From: Apostichopus japonicus
Taxonomy: Eukaryota > Echinodermata > Holothuroidea > Aspidochirotida > Stichopodidae
DNA: 64,000 nucleotides
Reading direction: 5' to 3'
Assembly (NCBI RefSeq): GCF_037975245.1
Contig: NC_092563.1
Location: forward strand, 7,313,501-7,377,500
The position numbers were made by a program, and so were the translations under genes. The notes beneath the pieces were generated by a model. That model was not told the DNA's origin. It did not search any database and saw nothing but the letters and a program-made list of their open reading frames with translations. Positions 13,011 to 24,262 of this stretch are shown here, piece by piece (positions within the stretch are counted from its first letter, which is position 1; each line of letters opens with the position of its first letter).

Positions 13011-13352
13011 AGTTGGCCTGACGTTTCGATCCTAGCAGGATCTTCTTCAGAGGCTAAATGACAAGTTACAGTAACAGAGGGGACAAAAACACGCACAGAA
13101 TACAGACAGGTTAAAGAGCACGGTGAACACAATGAGATGGATGATCCTCTCTTTGTCCCTCCACAGTTTATCTCCTTCCTCTCCTCTTCTCCTGTTGCTT
13201 TCTACTTTTAATCCCCTTTCATCCATCTCATTGTGTTCACCGTGCTCTTTAACCTGTCTGTATTCTGTGCGTGTTTTTGTCCCTTCTGTTACTGTTACTT
13301 GTCATTCAGCCTTTGAAGAAGATCCTGCTAGGATCGAAACGTCAGGCCAACT
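13011..13352. mobile_element. 134-bp foldback (long inverted repeat) element
   Basis: The left arm at 13011-13144 and the right arm at 13219-13352 are inverse complements. They have the same length, no gap, and about three mismatches. A 74-bp CT-rich loop separates them. Each arm, read toward its outer end, carries GAAGAAGATCCTGCTAGGAT followed by CGAAACGTCAGGCC. The frame through this gives the peptide EEDPARIETSGQL on both strands. The arms could be termini of a foldback transposon or an inverted pair of the same retroelement 3' fragment. A degraded relative lies at 47085-47210. No target duplication was identified. Confidence 0.85.
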
Positions 13353-16300
13353 TACTTTTACACATTCTATTACACAGGCTCTCTAGTGGATAAGCAGTTT
13401 GCTAACAGTTTTATTTCATATTTATAGTTTACGAAGGTCCAACTGTTGTGCCTCCTTGTTTTCTTCCTTTGTCTAATTTAGTACACGCATTGGAAATCTT
13501 TACTTTATATTGAACATTTTACAAGTTAAGAATGTCAAAAAGGGTGGTATTACTGTTCTGGTATTTATATTTATTCCTGGTTCACCGAAAATCTCAAGCT
13601 AGGCGAATTTTACTGACTTACTCATATTCATTCGTGAACTTTGTTTACTCACGACATTCATTCGTGAACTTTTGTTGAGAAGCATTTCACAGTATTTTGC
13701 ACCTGTTTGTTTTAAATGGCTTTCTTGGGTCAAAGTCCCAAAAACTTGTGGGACACTTTCAACTCTGAGTGACCTTAATATCACCTCAAAAAGGTCTGTG
13801 CACCCACCAGTGGCCAAATAATCAGAGTTTATATTATAAATTAGGAAAATTTTGTTGGTTGTCGGACCAGCACTGTACTAGTTTGTCCTCTAAGAGATGA
13901 ACTGAAGATACTGTATAAGGAGAAGAACCACAAATTTACTGAGTTTCTTTGAGTTTCTTTGATCTGCTAGTAAACCCAGTCTTTGACCACAACCTCTGTA
14001 TGGATAGTCTTTGGTTGGCAAATAATCAACTCAGACCACCTGATGACCCTTGCAAAATATTTTAATCCTCTAAAGATATATAACACATTTTCTGTATCAT
14101 TAATAAATTTCATTTAAGAACTGTATATTGCAGTGCTGGTTGTAGTTTCCCAAAGGAGGTTGAAGATTGGGAGAGGAGAGAGTGGGGGGGGGGGTGATAG
14201 GGACAGAGGATTATTCAAGTAACAGTTCTTCTTTGTATTGAAGAACCTGCTTTTACCAAGAATCGGTCTCTGTTGCTTATACAGAGGTCTATTAATCCCT
14301 CTTTAAAGTTTTACAATGTCTTTGATCTCCTTTCATAAAACACAACAAAGTTTTGAATGAATATGCACTGAAAATGAATGACATAAAAAAAAGAATTACA
14401 TAAAAAAAAAACATGAAAAATGAGTAACAATATATAATTTTTTCTCTTGGAAGTCCCAATGGTATTAATGCATTTTGTGCTTCATATATTTAAGGATTTG
14501 GCCTTGTACTTGAAATTGTCTTATAATTAAATATGTAAGAACCCTGCAAATCTGTTGTACCAGCAACACATGCACATAGTGAGTAGCATACTGATGGGAC
14601 CTAACTAAATCATGTACATTTATAGAGAAGGGAAGGGTTGAAGGAATGAATAGGAATATCTGTAAAATCATACTTAACATTAGCTGTTTGTATGCAAACT
14701 TCGGACATACCCTCCTGACTTCACCTCAGATATGAATGAGTTAAAATAGGATTTAAAGTAAATAAAAATGAAATGAGAAAAATCACACCCCCCCCCCCCA
14801 CTCTCCCCAAACTTCCCTCCCCTCTAGCTTAAAGGGTTATTAATAATTTTGATGCCCTGTCTGTAAAGTGAGGTTACAACATTCAAAAAATGACTGTTTG
14901 CTACTTCTCATACCACCATCCTCTTCCCCTCCCCGACTGCATTCCTAACAGTCCTGTAAAATTTGCGTTTTCATCTGTCTGTGGAACCAAGACACACCTT
15001 TCCGTTTGAAATATTTTAAATATGCGGTCCTGATATATCATTTAGCCACATGCAGTAGATTTTCAGTGGTCACATTATTAAAATTAAAATTGAATTAACA
15101 TGACAATTGTAGTAATACCTGTGTGCATCTAATTCCTTGACACCTTCGTCGTCTCCTTGCCGCCCTCCCTGTTGAACTTTGCAATTGACCCAAAGGCATT
15201 GTACTTGATGGAATGTTGTTATGGGTCTTGTATGTTACTGGTGGGCCTCCTGCTGGGATAATTTCTTTCACCTGGATCTTCACATACAAGTACTCCTGCA
15301 GAATTAAGACTAGAACTCGCTCCAAGGGATTTTAAAACCTTCCCAGCTTAGGTCTCACTGTTTCGAGGGGAAAATTTGCCTATTGGGTTTTCCAAGGGAT
15401 ATAAAACTGGAGTAGTTTCTTGTGGTAGCCTTCTATTGTTGTTGTCTTATTTGTTTTTTTCTCATAGGATGATAATCTGCTTTAAGCCATTTTTAATAGT
15501 TAAAATATTCAAGTCATGAGATTTTGCTATTTATTGCTTTATCTGGTTGTCCTTGTTTAATACTTCTATAAAGTTAAGAAGTAAAAACTTGCCTAGTCTA
15601 TATCTCCATATCTCCCTCAACCCCCCCTGCACCCTACCCCCCTCCAACCCCCCGAGGGATTGAAAAAAATGTAAGGTTTCTCTTCACACTTTGTAAGAAT
15701 TCACTTCCAAGGAGAAAACATATATATTTCCAGATTCGATTTCTAGAGGGAATGAAAAGGATAAACATTTGCTCAGTCTCTCTATGAAGGGGATAAAAGT
15801 TTTATATTCTCTGCCAAAGTGATTGATAAAGAGGAAGTGAGACTTACCGTCATTATCGTTCTGGAATGACAGTTTATATTGTTTGTGGAAGTAGAGAAAT
15901 TGTTTCTAAGTTGATAAATCTTTCCTATCTCTTGGTTTTTTGATGATGAACAGACAAAGTCTGTGATGTTTACTGACGGCTCTTGAAGAGCTCTTCTGAT
16001 TATTTCGCTAAGAGCATCTGAACACACGAAGGGAGGGAACGAAGGAGATGTGGAGGTATTCATCCTTTCATGGCATACCTAACAGGGAGTATAAACTAAT
16101 GTCAGGGATACCCAGTCTTTCCTGTACAATGCTGCATTGCATACCAGTATGGAGTGTGGCTTTTAAGTGTCATCGATTCTGGTCATCACCTAAAATAGCA
16201 TATAATCCCTCTTCTAGTTTGTGAAAATAACATACTTTTTGATATTCCAAGGAATTTAATTCCAAGTCTTCAGATGTCAATCGAAAGAATCACCAGGTCT

Positions 16301-17329
16301 GGTCCTCAGAGAATTATATTGTTAGAGTGTATATTGTTTGAGGTTAGGGTACTTGGTCTTTAACAATGGCGAAAACAATGGTGTCCTCAGTCGTAATGAA
16401 AGGCCACCTCTAAGTGTGTGTGTATGTCAGCATAGTAAACATATTACAGTGATATTGCATAGTTGCAGTTCATAACCATACAGAGGCAGGTCTGCTGTAG
16501 CTAGGGGGTGTATTTAATTGGTACGTAATTCCTTCGATGTAACATTTCTCTTGGAAACTGTGGCGGTTTGTCTCCTGCTTTTGCCAAATTTGGTAAAATG
16601 TATCGTGTCTTTCACCACCAATGTATACCATACGAGGAAACAAATCGAGCCATAATACCGTTCAATTTTCCTTAGTCATGGTCTAAATCACTCCCAAAGT
16701 TCTAAATGTCAAGACAATTTGGTCTTTTCGTGTGGGCATCACGTTTGTAATGAAGTGCTGTGTTTCCTACCAATATAGAACATGGAAGGAAGCGGATTTC
16801 TGTATCACTCTCGTTGAAATATTCTAAGCAGAAAGAGTCACAATATTATCAAGCTGTGTCGCAAAATATTTTGTTACAACTCCTCACATCCTTCAACGGA
16901 CAAAAGAGCAGGATACGAAACTAAATGCAATCCTTTTATGGACGCTACTGCCAAACGGATGCTCTCCTCTGGAAGGTCTTGCCACTCAATAATCACACAG
17001 TCATGATGATATACTTCTCCGTTAAAATTTCGGCCAATGTATTGGGACTAGAGCGAATGAAATAGATATGACAGGTCTCTGTGTGCTCACAAAGTAACAG
17101 GTTCTTGTTCAAAACATTAAACCAGGCACACATGCGTTGGCAAACATCTGGACCTCATAAGGTAATGTTGGCAAACAATGTATACTACATAGAGAACAAT
17201 TTTACTGGAGTCAGTAAAGTACAGTCATGTATTCATCCCTACCAACCCCCCCACCCCCCACCCCCGTCCCTCGCAAAGCAACATATCACTCAAGGATATT
17301 TGTGAAAAAAAAATATATAAATAAAAAGA
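13353..17329. other. Non-coding stretch
   Basis: No supported exon. It holds G tracts near 14184-14196, C tracts near 14788-14801 and 15620-15660, and AT-rich filler. Short frames on both strands here (for example 15782-16063 and 15095-15325, minus) have no recognisable protein features. The sequence at 16340-17000 is more complex and less repetitive than its surroundings, but nothing specific was recognised. Confidence 0.55.
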
Positions 17330-17400
17330 AGAAATGAGACTTATATAGTGCCAAATCAGTATCTAGACAAAAGTCACTGCTCAAGGCGCTTTACAAAGAA
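17330..17400 (-). mobile_element. SINE/LINE 3' tail fragment, minus strand
   Basis: Read on the minus strand this contains GTAAAGCGCCTTGAGCAGTG and later GGCACTATATAAG. The pattern GTAAAGCGC-TTGAG ... GCnCTATATAA is a widespread 3' tail of L2/CR1-mobilised SINEs and LINEs in animals. The same tail occurs in the opposite orientation at 17777-17858. The 5' body could not be delimited. Confidence 0.6.
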
Positions 17401-17776
17401 AACAGATTAATTTACAAAAGAACAAGTGAAAAAATGGGTCTTAGATAAACTTTTGAAAGGCTGGCTCTGCTACAGAATTGCTACATTACGTAACGGTGCT
17501 ATTTAAGCATAGTAGTGATATGCATGCGTGAAAAGTGTAGCCTAACGTATTGACTAATGTACAGTTCCAGATGGAAAGGTTTGCACCACTGCCAGTGCAT
17601 GCCTGCCTTTCATATAATGATTTGGTTTTTATCAAAACAATTAACAAAGACCGGACAAAGGCATTTTGTTTGAATTTTCATCTGCCTCGTATCTCTCTGA
17701 GAACGGACAAAAACTTGTCGGTGAAGAAAAAAATATGTCATTGTTTGATTATATATTTTTGTTTTATTCTTCATCA

Positions 17777-17858
17777 TGTAAAGCGCATTTGAATATACAT
17801 ATGTTATAGTATTTGCGCTATATAAGGATCCATAATAATAATAATAATAATAATACAA
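17777..17858 (+). mobile_element. SINE/LINE 3' tail with ATA microsatellite
   Basis: The plus strand reads TGTAAAGCGCATTTGAATAT and then TTTGCGCTATATAAGGATCC, matching the same tail pattern as the minus-strand fragment about 400 bp upstream. It ends in an ATA trinucleotide run at about 17832-17855, which is how such tails usually end. The body between the two tails (17401-17776) may belong to one or both elements. Confidence 0.65.
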
Positions 17859-20800
17859 AATAGGGGCACAATAATAACGTTGAGACCATCCAGATTAAAT
17901 GCAGAGGCATTAATAACAATGTATATTTTTTTAAAGTTTTGAAAGTGCTTCCTCAATCTAGTAGTCTGTCTGCACACCCCTCCCCCCCATCTATCAATCC
18001 CCTGATAATGCTCTTGTGGTCAATGGTATATATTTTACCCTCCTCTGTTTTGCCTCTAGCCTAGGCCTACATATCAGTTATTGTTTAAATTTTGACAAAT
18101 ATTTCCAACTCTCACCAGCAGACAGTTGATAAGATGAAACCAACAGCTGCTACTTACTGCCATATATATACAGTCATATTGTACAGTACTGATTCTGTCA
18201 TCATACTAACACTGATCTCTCATAAGCTAACAGGGCTTATTAGTTTTCTCGTCTGGTAGCAGCAGTACCTAGTTTTCTCTTTGTTATTGTAATAACTTCT
18301 TGTAATGTAACTGATGTGTATGTTACATCAGAATCACCCCTGTGCATAGCTATGACTATTTTTTCAACGCTGCTCTGGCAGAAAAGGAAGTGAGAATATT
18401 TTATAGTTCATCATACAACCCCTTAAAAAAAAGAGAAAATGAAATTTGAAGACAGATGGCTAGTGGGAAGCAGGAAGGGTTTTGAAATGCATTGATAAGA
18501 GATAACAACCTGATCAACTCATTACTAAAGCCATCTGGAGGCCAAATGGTCCTCTCACCGTCTTCACTGTGGAAAAGCCAGGTAGTAGAACAATGTGTTC
18601 ACAGTGCCAGCTTAATCTCCGATTGCATAGTTATTTTTGACTTCTGCGAGCAAGCAGGAAATTGAGTCAAATCGTCATAACGATACTTTCTGTTTTAACT
18701 CGGTTCAAGAGCACACCACTTCATATCACTCAGCAGACATAAGTTTTTTGTAGTTGCTATTATCATGAAATCAAATGAAAATAGAACTAGTTTGAAGTAT
18801 ATATAAATGTGGATTTTGTTTTGTTATATTTGTTTAACTGGGATGGAATATTAGCCGTTTAATTATATTGGTGACAAAAATCACTTTTCAAATCTTGTTT
18901 TCAGAGCAGATTGTAATCATCCCACTATTAGATGAAGAAGTAAAGTTCTTAGTGGGTAGTTGTCATGGTAACTGTTTGATCAAGTTCCCTATCTGTTCAA
19001 AGACATCCGATGTTGTCAAAATGTCAGTTGCGAAGTATTGGTCAAGTTAAGCGCAAACTGGGCATTTCAGCTAGAATATATATGTAAACAGTTTTGAATT
19101 CAGCACAGTACTATATAGTTTTTTGTATTCCTCTGGTTTTAGCATGCTGTGGTTTATCAGGTGATAGTTTGGGAGAAGTGCTCGGTAAAGTTTAAAACTT
19201 GTGGATCTGGAAAGTGGAGGATTTCTCATGGCACTCCTATGAAATGATATCGGGGGGTTGGGGGTGCGGGGTGGGTGGTGCGGGGGATGCAGGGGGAAGA
19301 AACAGCCCTGTGTTATATGAGTTGACATATTTTTGTAGCCATTGATGCAGTTCTGAATCTAGAACCAATGACCAGTGGATTTCAAAGTCAGTGCAGACAC
19401 TGGTCACAGTTTATCTCATTAGACCACAATTTTTATAATCTCCTTATTTTCCTTTTAAAAGTATATTATGAAAATAAGAATACATTTCCTTGATTCTTAT
19501 AACTCACTGGTCCCCCTAATTGATGTTGGCCCCCCTCCCTCCCCCAGGGCTATGCCCCCTTCCCTCCCACAACCTTATCAGGCCTGCCACTGATATTATA
19601 TTAATAAATTAGAATTAGGAATCTCTGTGTTATTTATTATTTGCTATGTGTGCCTGTGTAAGTACTATAATATTATTGTTGAATATATTATTTCGAAACA
19701 TTTTACTTGGGTTTTGCCTTAGAGCTGCAAAACATGTCCCCCAAATGGTAATGGTGTTCTCTTCCATTTCTATATTTCTTTCCTTTGGAGTGTGAAATAT
19801 TATGATCGCAATTTGAGTCCAATTACGTCCAATGAGGAAATACTGTATTTCCTGCTATTGGTCGATAATATATTTGCTGTAGATTTCTTCATGAAAAGAC
19901 GAAATCAACTCAAGAGGTAGTTTAGTGCACGAGTGCTTGTAGTTTGCATCAATTTTTTCAAAAGCTTTTTAGTTTTATAAATACTCAGCATATTAAGCAT
20001 ATATGATGCAGAATATTCTTTTGTCTCTGTGCATGTGTTTCTATGATCCATGATATTAACCTCATCAGAATAGCAGGGATTTCACTTTCATTTCTGGAAT
20101 ATAACAGATAAACAACATCTAAAATGGGTCCCTATGAAGTTTTTTTTTCTTTCTAGTTTTGTAGTCTCTAAGTGGCGAAACCCTTTTCATTGGAGGAGGG
20201 ATATCTTTTTGCCTAAAAACTGTTTCTTAGCAGAATTAATCTTCAAGAAACAGAGCATTATTTGTTCAGACATTTTCAAAATTCCTCAAGTGTTCCTTTA
20301 CCCCTCTCTTTTTCCCAAACTTTTTACTTCTGGTATATACTGTACCTACAATGATTATGACTAGTGATGCTACTGGGTATACCTCACTTGCTTATTTTGG
20401 TCCCTCTACTTCCTCCCCAACCTCCCCCCATCCCCTCCCTCCCCCAACAGGCCACTTTGATACCCAAATCATTATGCAGGGCTTTTTAGCTTTTTATTGT
20501 TCTGTTTTTGTGTAGGCCTAATGTTACCCTAGATGTATAATTACAAACATAACTCAGTTTTGGAGTTGGCTATGAACTGATTTGTATTTGTAAAGAGCAA
20601 TATTATTTGTTAACTTATGCATTGTTTATTTTTTTATTCTCTGCCTATAATCACCATTGTTTCCATATTGTTTGTGACGAGTCTGATGGCGGCACGCATG
20701 TGAACTTTCGATCACATATCTGTCTGCCAAAAAAACGAAGAAGAGTAACCTCCCGCAGTTAAAACAGTTAAAGAATGAAACATTTAGAGCGAAGTGAAAA

Positions 20801-22363
20801 AGAAGTTCACAAGACATGCTGTCATCTTGAGTTAGGGAGCTTTAATATCTGTAAACATGTAGTCTCCTGAAAGGGAATAACAAGGAAGACTGTAAAAAAA
20901 CCTTTGAAAAACACAGATATCAGAGAACTCCAAAAACAGTTAGTAATTTTATATAGCAATAGATAGATAGATGTTGATTCTGTTTTAGTTGAGTTGAATT
21001 TGATGGAGGTTTGATTTTTATCTCAGTTGTTTGAAAGAGGAAGACAGATTTAAAGCTCAGGAAACAGCTGTGGGTTGCCAGGCATGACTAAGTTGCACCC
21101 TTACCCTGTCACTGAGCCAAATTTAGACACAGACCTGTCAGTATTGTAGTCAAGTCATCCTGGTTTAGACAATTAATTCCAGGCAAGATATCATCAGCCC
21201 AGACTACTGTAGGTCAGAGTGAGCTTCTGTTGCTGTCATCTTGCTCTCGATCTCCTCTCCGGCTCGTCGTAAATGGAAGGTTTACGTGGTGGAAGGTTTA
21301 CGTGAGGGATTAGCGGAGGGGGCTTTGCAATAAAGCAGGTGCATATATATGTGACATGGTACAGCCCTATAATCAGTAACGGGGCTTAGTGAGGTAACAT
21401 CTGTTTTGTGATTGATGGATGGGCCGGCTTGGCACATATTAATATGTTATTCCTACTTAGTAAAGGGAATTTTGACTGCACAAGGAGGTATATATACTGT
21501 ACATAGTTTATAGGCTTCACAATGCACTGCTACAACTGTCATAGGGAATACCTGAATTTGTAAGTAGAGATGATGGCCCTTTGTTTTTATGTATCCAAAA
21601 TCACTCTTTTAGAGACCACAGTTCACCCTGTAGCCTTTTGGACTGTTAAAGCGTAGGTTTTCCAAATCTTTCTATTCCTGAGATCAGTGGTTCAAATCCT
21701 GCTCTGTTAAAGTAATTTTGCTCTTTTCAAATCTTAATAATACAGTCTCTCTTTGCAATGCATTACCTTTTCTAAAGTCTCTTTTCACACAATGAGACCA
21801 GTTTTGAAGTTCATCAATATTCCATCTCTTGTTCCTTTATTGCTTGGGCAACTCTTAAAAATCTTATCAAGTAAACAAACCAAGTTTGTAATTTCACTTC
21901 AGCAATAAGTCAAGCATTTGAAAATGTAGCCCAAATTTACTACAACAATTGAATGTCTTATGGATGTAAATTTCACTTGAATCACAGAGTTTAATATGCG
22001 ATCAAGGTCAAACAGTTCAAAATGGAGCCCTTAAACTTGCAAGAAATTTTGATTGGATTCAATGCTCTTGTGACTTGTGATGATAATTTGTACTAGTTGA
22101 GGGAGCTCTTTCAATATGAGCTCTGAATGATATATAAATCCTACATTAGAAGCTATTAACTCAGACCAGCAAAGATTGATCAACCTTATATTTGCTGGTA
22201 TCTCTATCTGTCCATCTGTCCACAATTTATATGAGTTTTGATGAAAACATTCTTCCCTTGAGTGGTGGGCTAGGCTGTTTAGGAAATGGAAGGTAAAGTT
22301 CATTGGGTATCAATCTCGACCAACCTTCTGTGGCATAGCAAAATGTTTACCAGGGTTGAAAAG
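17859..22363. other. Non-coding stretch with one striking palindrome
   Basis: No supported exon. G-rich and C-rich tracts lie at about 19252-19300, 19525-19570 and 20410-20450. A near-symmetric CCAAT/palindrome cluster lies at 19828-19859. GGAAGGTTTACGTG is duplicated near 21277 and 21292. A GATA-type run (ATAGATAGATAG) sits near 20960. The rest is featureless. Confidence 0.55.
19828..19859. promoter_or_regulatory. CCAAT - palindrome - ATTGG cluster
   Basis: A perfect inverted repeat (AGGAAATAC, one spacer base, GTATTTCCT) occupies 19835-19853. It is flanked by CCAAT on the left and ATTGG on the right, so the symmetry extends outward with a 2-base offset. AGGAAA/TTTCCT resembles ETS or STAT half-sites, and CCAAT is the NF-Y site. 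Function is inferred from motif shape only. Confidence 0.35.
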
Positions 22364-22379
22364 GATTGAGTATATTCAT

Positions 22380-22850
22380 TAGCAGTCGTGATAACTATTT
22401 AGCACTAGCCAATCAGGTCACTCCATTATTCTAAGGTCAAAGGTCATGTACAGTTTACAACCAGTTGTGTCTTTTTCAGTATGATTCTCAGTTAGCAAAT
22501 AGTGTAAGAGTATATCCATTAGCATTTTTGATAACTATTATGTACTAGCCAATCAGGTTACTTCATTATTCTAAGGTCAAAGGTCATGTGCGGTTTAAAA
22601 CCAGTGATGTCATTTTCAGTATGATTCTCAGTTAGCAAATAGTGTAAGAGTATTTTCATTAGCATTTTTGATAACTATTATGTACTAGCCAATCAGGTTA
22701 CTTCATTATTCAGAGGTCTTGTACAGTTTGCAGTATGATTCTCAGTTAGCAAGTAGTGTAAGAGTATATTCATGTAGCATATGTGTTAACTATTAAAGCA
22801 CTAGCCAATCAGGTTACTTCATTATTCTAAGGTCAAAGTTCATTTATGGT
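22380..22850. repeat. ~140-bp repeat, four units, each with a CCAAT box; three with a DR1-type motif
   Basis: ACTAGCCAATCAGG recurs at about 22404, 22544, 22684 and 22800, giving spacings of 140, 140 and 116 bp. Units 1 and 2 carry AGGTCAAAGGTCA exactly 25 bp after the CCAAT start (22434-22446 and 22574-22586). This is the consensus direct repeat-1 site bound by RXR, HNF4 and COUP-type nuclear receptors. Unit 4 has AGGTCAAAGTTCA at the same spacing, and unit 3 has lost the second half-site through a deletion. Units also share TATGATTCTCAGTTAGCAA. The array sits about 350 bp upstream of the 23178 exon candidate. Confidence 0.85.
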
Positions 22851-23177
22851 AAAACGGGGATGGGGTGGACTTAAGGAAAAGGAAAAACCATGAAAACATA
22901 AATGCATGAGAAAGTAAAGGGTTTTAGAAGTTTCCAAAGATGTAGGGGAGAAGCTATGGCCTCTTAGCATTTAGACCCTAGCTCTGGTTTGTTTTCACTA
23001 CTTCACCAACTTCAACCCCAGGAGAAAATCGGACCAGCTATTCGTGTCTGAGCACTCCGAAACCCTCCATATTTATTATTCACACCGTTAGTGACTGCAT
23101 AGTTATTTCAGTGCACACCAGTCGCCGTAAAACGACCGCTGTTTAGATCATCACATGAATACCTTGTCTTAGAATAA

Positions 23178-23349
23178 ATGAAAAGCTCTGTTAGTCCCAT
23201 CTCGTTTCTCTCTCGAGATGAGAAGAGTGCCAAGTTTTCCCCAAGAGGAATTAAAACATCCCTTGGAATGAGAATCCCACCTGGTCTCCCCGTACTTTAC
23301 AGCAGTGATGAAGCACACAGCGATCATGATGATTACTTTTCAACATTGT
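23178..23349 (+). CDS. Candidate alternative first coding exon, unidentified protein
   Basis: ATG at 23178 follows an in-frame TAA directly. The frame gives 57 residues plus one base before a GTAAGT donor at 23350, so the splice phase is 1. The peptide is mixed in composition rather than low-complexity: it begins MKSSVSPISFLSRDEKSAKF, holds a MRIPPGLPVLYSSDE segment, and becomes acidic (SDHDDYF) near the donor. Past the donor the frame turns into poly-Phe from a T-rich tract, which suggests intron. The base at -3 is T, so the start context is weak; the exon might instead begin inside, after the CTCGTTTCTCTCTCGAG pyrimidine-AG site at about 23215. No family was recognised. Confidence 0.33.
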
Positions 23350-23894
23350 GTAAGTTTTTCTTTTTTCCTTCTTTTTTTTTTCCTTTTCGAAATGCTTTTC
23401 ATGCTAAATTTCTACCGTAGGAATGAGTTAAACAGAAGGCTGCTGTTTAATGAAGGAGAAAGAAATTGTAATAGTCATCTGTATGTCAGTAATTGCTTCT
23501 TCGGGAGCAAAAAAGTTACAGACCTGTTTTTGCCATTTTGATTTTCTCCTTGTAGTGTCCTTATAAAATGTTGCGCTTAGGGCTGTTTAGCAGGACAAAA
23601 ATCTGTTTTGAAGAAACTGAGTACGTGCACAATTTTTGCTTAAACTAGAACGGTTTTTTTTGTTGGTGATTCTGGTAAACAAACATCAGAGTCCGGTATA
23701 ATCAAGGACAAAGTCAATTTATTATGAATTTAATGTAAAGATTTTTTGTCTGGAACATCTTGGCTCTCTTTAAAGCTTTGACAGTTATTTGCCAATAGTC
23801 TTTACTGCCCTCTATTATATGGTACATTAAAAGCATTGTTGTGTAAAGAGGTATACCTAACACAAGAGGACCTGCTGTCGGAGTACCCTTTGTG

Positions 23895-24262
23895 CTGGAT
23901 TGGTCCGTTTGGGTAGGGGCCTAGGGGATACCTTAGGGGAGTTGTTCCCACTGGTCCATTTGGGTAGGGGCCTAGGGTATACCTTAGGGGAGTTGTTCCC
24001 ACTTGGTAGGTGGATAGCGGCCTAGGGGATACCTTAGGGGAGTTGTTCCCTCTGGGTAGGTGGGTAGGGGCCTAGGGGATACCTTAGGGGAGTTGTTTCC
24101 ACTGGATAGGTGGGTAGGGGCCTAGGGGATACCTTAGGGGAGTTGTTCCCACTGGATAGGTGGGTAGGGGCCTAGGGGATACCTTAGGGGAGTTGTTCCC
24201 TCTGGGTAGGTGGGTAGGGGCCTAGGGGATACCTTAGGGGAGCTGTTTCCACTGGGTAGGTA
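23895..24262. repeat. 50-bp minisatellite, seven units
   Basis: CCTAGGGGATACCTTAGGGG or a close variant recurs near 23920, 23971, 24021, 24071, 24121, 24171 and 24221, an exact 50-bp period. Units differ by a few bases (TTCCCACTGGATAGG versus TTCCCTCTGGGTAGG), and alternate units look more alike. A minus-strand frame passes through the first units with a GTTPLRYPLGPYPN repeat; it is not thought to be a gene. Confidence 0.92.
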
